From: Yponomeuta sedellus | Lineage: Eukaryota; Arthropoda; Insecta; Lepidoptera; Yponomeutidae | Direction of reading: 5' to 3' | Length of the DNA stretch: 64,000 nt | NCBI GenBank assembly: GCA_934045075.1 | Contig: CAKOGX010000004.1 | Span: 62,001-126,000, forward strand | Part shown: positions 63,230 to 64,000 of the stretch, piece after piece | Layout: each line of letters starts with the position of its first letter | Numbering within the stretch: the stretch's first letter is position 1 | Notes under the pieces: generated by a model | The model's input: the letters and a program-made list of their open reading frames with translations, nothing else | What the model was told of the DNA's origin: nothing | Database searches by the model: none | Made by a program: the position numbers and the translations under genes

Positions 63230-64000
63230 TTTATATGATTTTTGTTTGCAATATGTTATTGTAATTCTTTTATTTATATTTTTTATACATTGGTTTCTTT
63301 ACTTGTCTTTTATGTACCTATTTTAATGTAAAGGATTCATAGCTAGTATTTTATTCATGTAGTTTTAAAGGCTTATTTTTTATGTTTACATGATTTAACA
63401 TTTTTAAAATGTATGTGTGTTTTAAAATGTAACTTGGACTTATTTCATGTATCTTTGTAAATATTTTATGCTTGTGTTTTTCCTCGTGTACAATAAAGAA
63501 TATTCATATCTTATTTGATTTTCATGTGTATAATTTGTTCGCATATGACAATGTTTTAGAACAGTATTTAAGTAGTTATACTGTATGATTCTTTATAATT
63601 ATAAAGAATCCTTAATTAAGGAAGGTACATAATTTGACAAACACAAAATATACGCTTAAATACCTTAAAAAAATATTTTAAATGCATTTAATTTTTTTTC
63701 GACCAAAGTCGCACGAGTGCGCCCATAGTGCAGTATGTCAAAAAATCCATAAAAATGCAGGCAATAATCGTGCTGAAGGAAATAACGGGCAAGTGTGCGA
63801 TAATCAAGTTATGGCCAATTTTATAGTAACTTCCATACATTTTTTTTAACCAAGTGGAAAAAAAGTACTTGCACAAAGGTAAACATACTGCACTTCAAAT
63901 ATGTTGAAAGATTAGCCTTCCTAAGTGGATTCCTGTGAAAAAAAAATAACAATTCAAAATTCGATCTCTAAGTCTATGGGGAGCGATTTTCAGCCCACCG
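63230..64000. other. Transib 3' non-coding region
   Basis: AT-rich with AATAAAGAATATTC at about 63492-63506 as a candidate polyadenylation signal. It ends in the right terminal repeat. No other gene seen. Confidence 0.6.

Larger units (their letters stand above)
59730..64000 (+). mobile_element. Transib transposon (RAG1-like), right end off window
   Basis: The left terminus CACGGTGGGCTGAGAATC at 59730 follows CGCCG (59725-59729), which fits the CGNCG target duplication of Transib. The window ends in GATTTTCAGCCCACCG, the complement of the left terminus minus its last two bases. The inner plus-strand ORFs encode a Transib transposase with breaks. The terminal CACGGTG resembles the CACAGTG heptamer of V(D)J signals, as known for Transib. 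Confidence 0.85.

Overview
The window is nuclear DNA of an insect, almost certainly a moth or butterfly. The evidence is a cuticular-protein gene of insect type, an alpha-catenin whose peptides read closest to insect alpha-Cat, and a dense load of tRNA-headed SINEs, RTE/CR1/Jockey-type retrotransposon pieces, mariner and Transib elements of the kinds common in Lepidoptera. Host coding DNA is under 3 percent of the window; almost everything else is repeats.

Layout. 0-10 kb: repeats, with a good TATA/initiator core promoter at 6369-6405. 10.0-14.1 kb, plus strand: three coding exons of an RR-1 cuticular protein; its first mini-exon is not placed. 14-17.6 kb: SINE and RTE remnants. 17.6-22.2 kb, minus strand: a near-complete two-ORF non-LTR retrotransposon. 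22.6-46.5 kb, minus strand: eleven consecutive internal exons of alpha-catenin (about 380 residues of the middle of the protein). The 5' exons must lie right of the window. The 3' exons are not seen between base 1 and 22.6 kb, so the cuticle gene and the retrotransposon may sit inside an alpha-Cat intron. 47.9-53.7 kb: one non-LTR element inserted inside another. 54.5-59 kb: nested repeats holding a SINE-split mariner. 59.7-64.0 kb: a decayed Transib (RAG1-like) transposon that runs off the right edge.

The most unusual feature is in alpha-Cat. At seven of the eleven exons a short piece spanning the exon/intron junction has been copied locally, always into the neighbouring intron. Donor-spanning pieces are amplified downstream of the exons ending at 39442 (about 75 copies, 65-bp unit), 40272 (about 15 copies, 17-bp unit), 27186 (about 8 copies, about 105-bp unit) and 44984 (one decayed copy). 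Acceptor-spanning pieces are amplified upstream of the exons starting at 43630 (about 5 copies), 22670 (two copies carrying about 42 nt of coding sequence) and 46467 (one decayed copy). The introns are therefore loaded with duplicated, often intact, splice sites. The real exons keep their sequence and phase, and all ten internal junctions join in frame.

A second theme is palindromic DNA: at least ten copies of a tRNA-derived SINE arranged as hairpins (several with target-site duplications), a 280-bp near-perfect foldback at 24081-24360, a foldback at 40685-40877, and a perfect 61-bp-arm hairpin inside the mariner ORF. All identifications are from reading the sequence; no database search was made.
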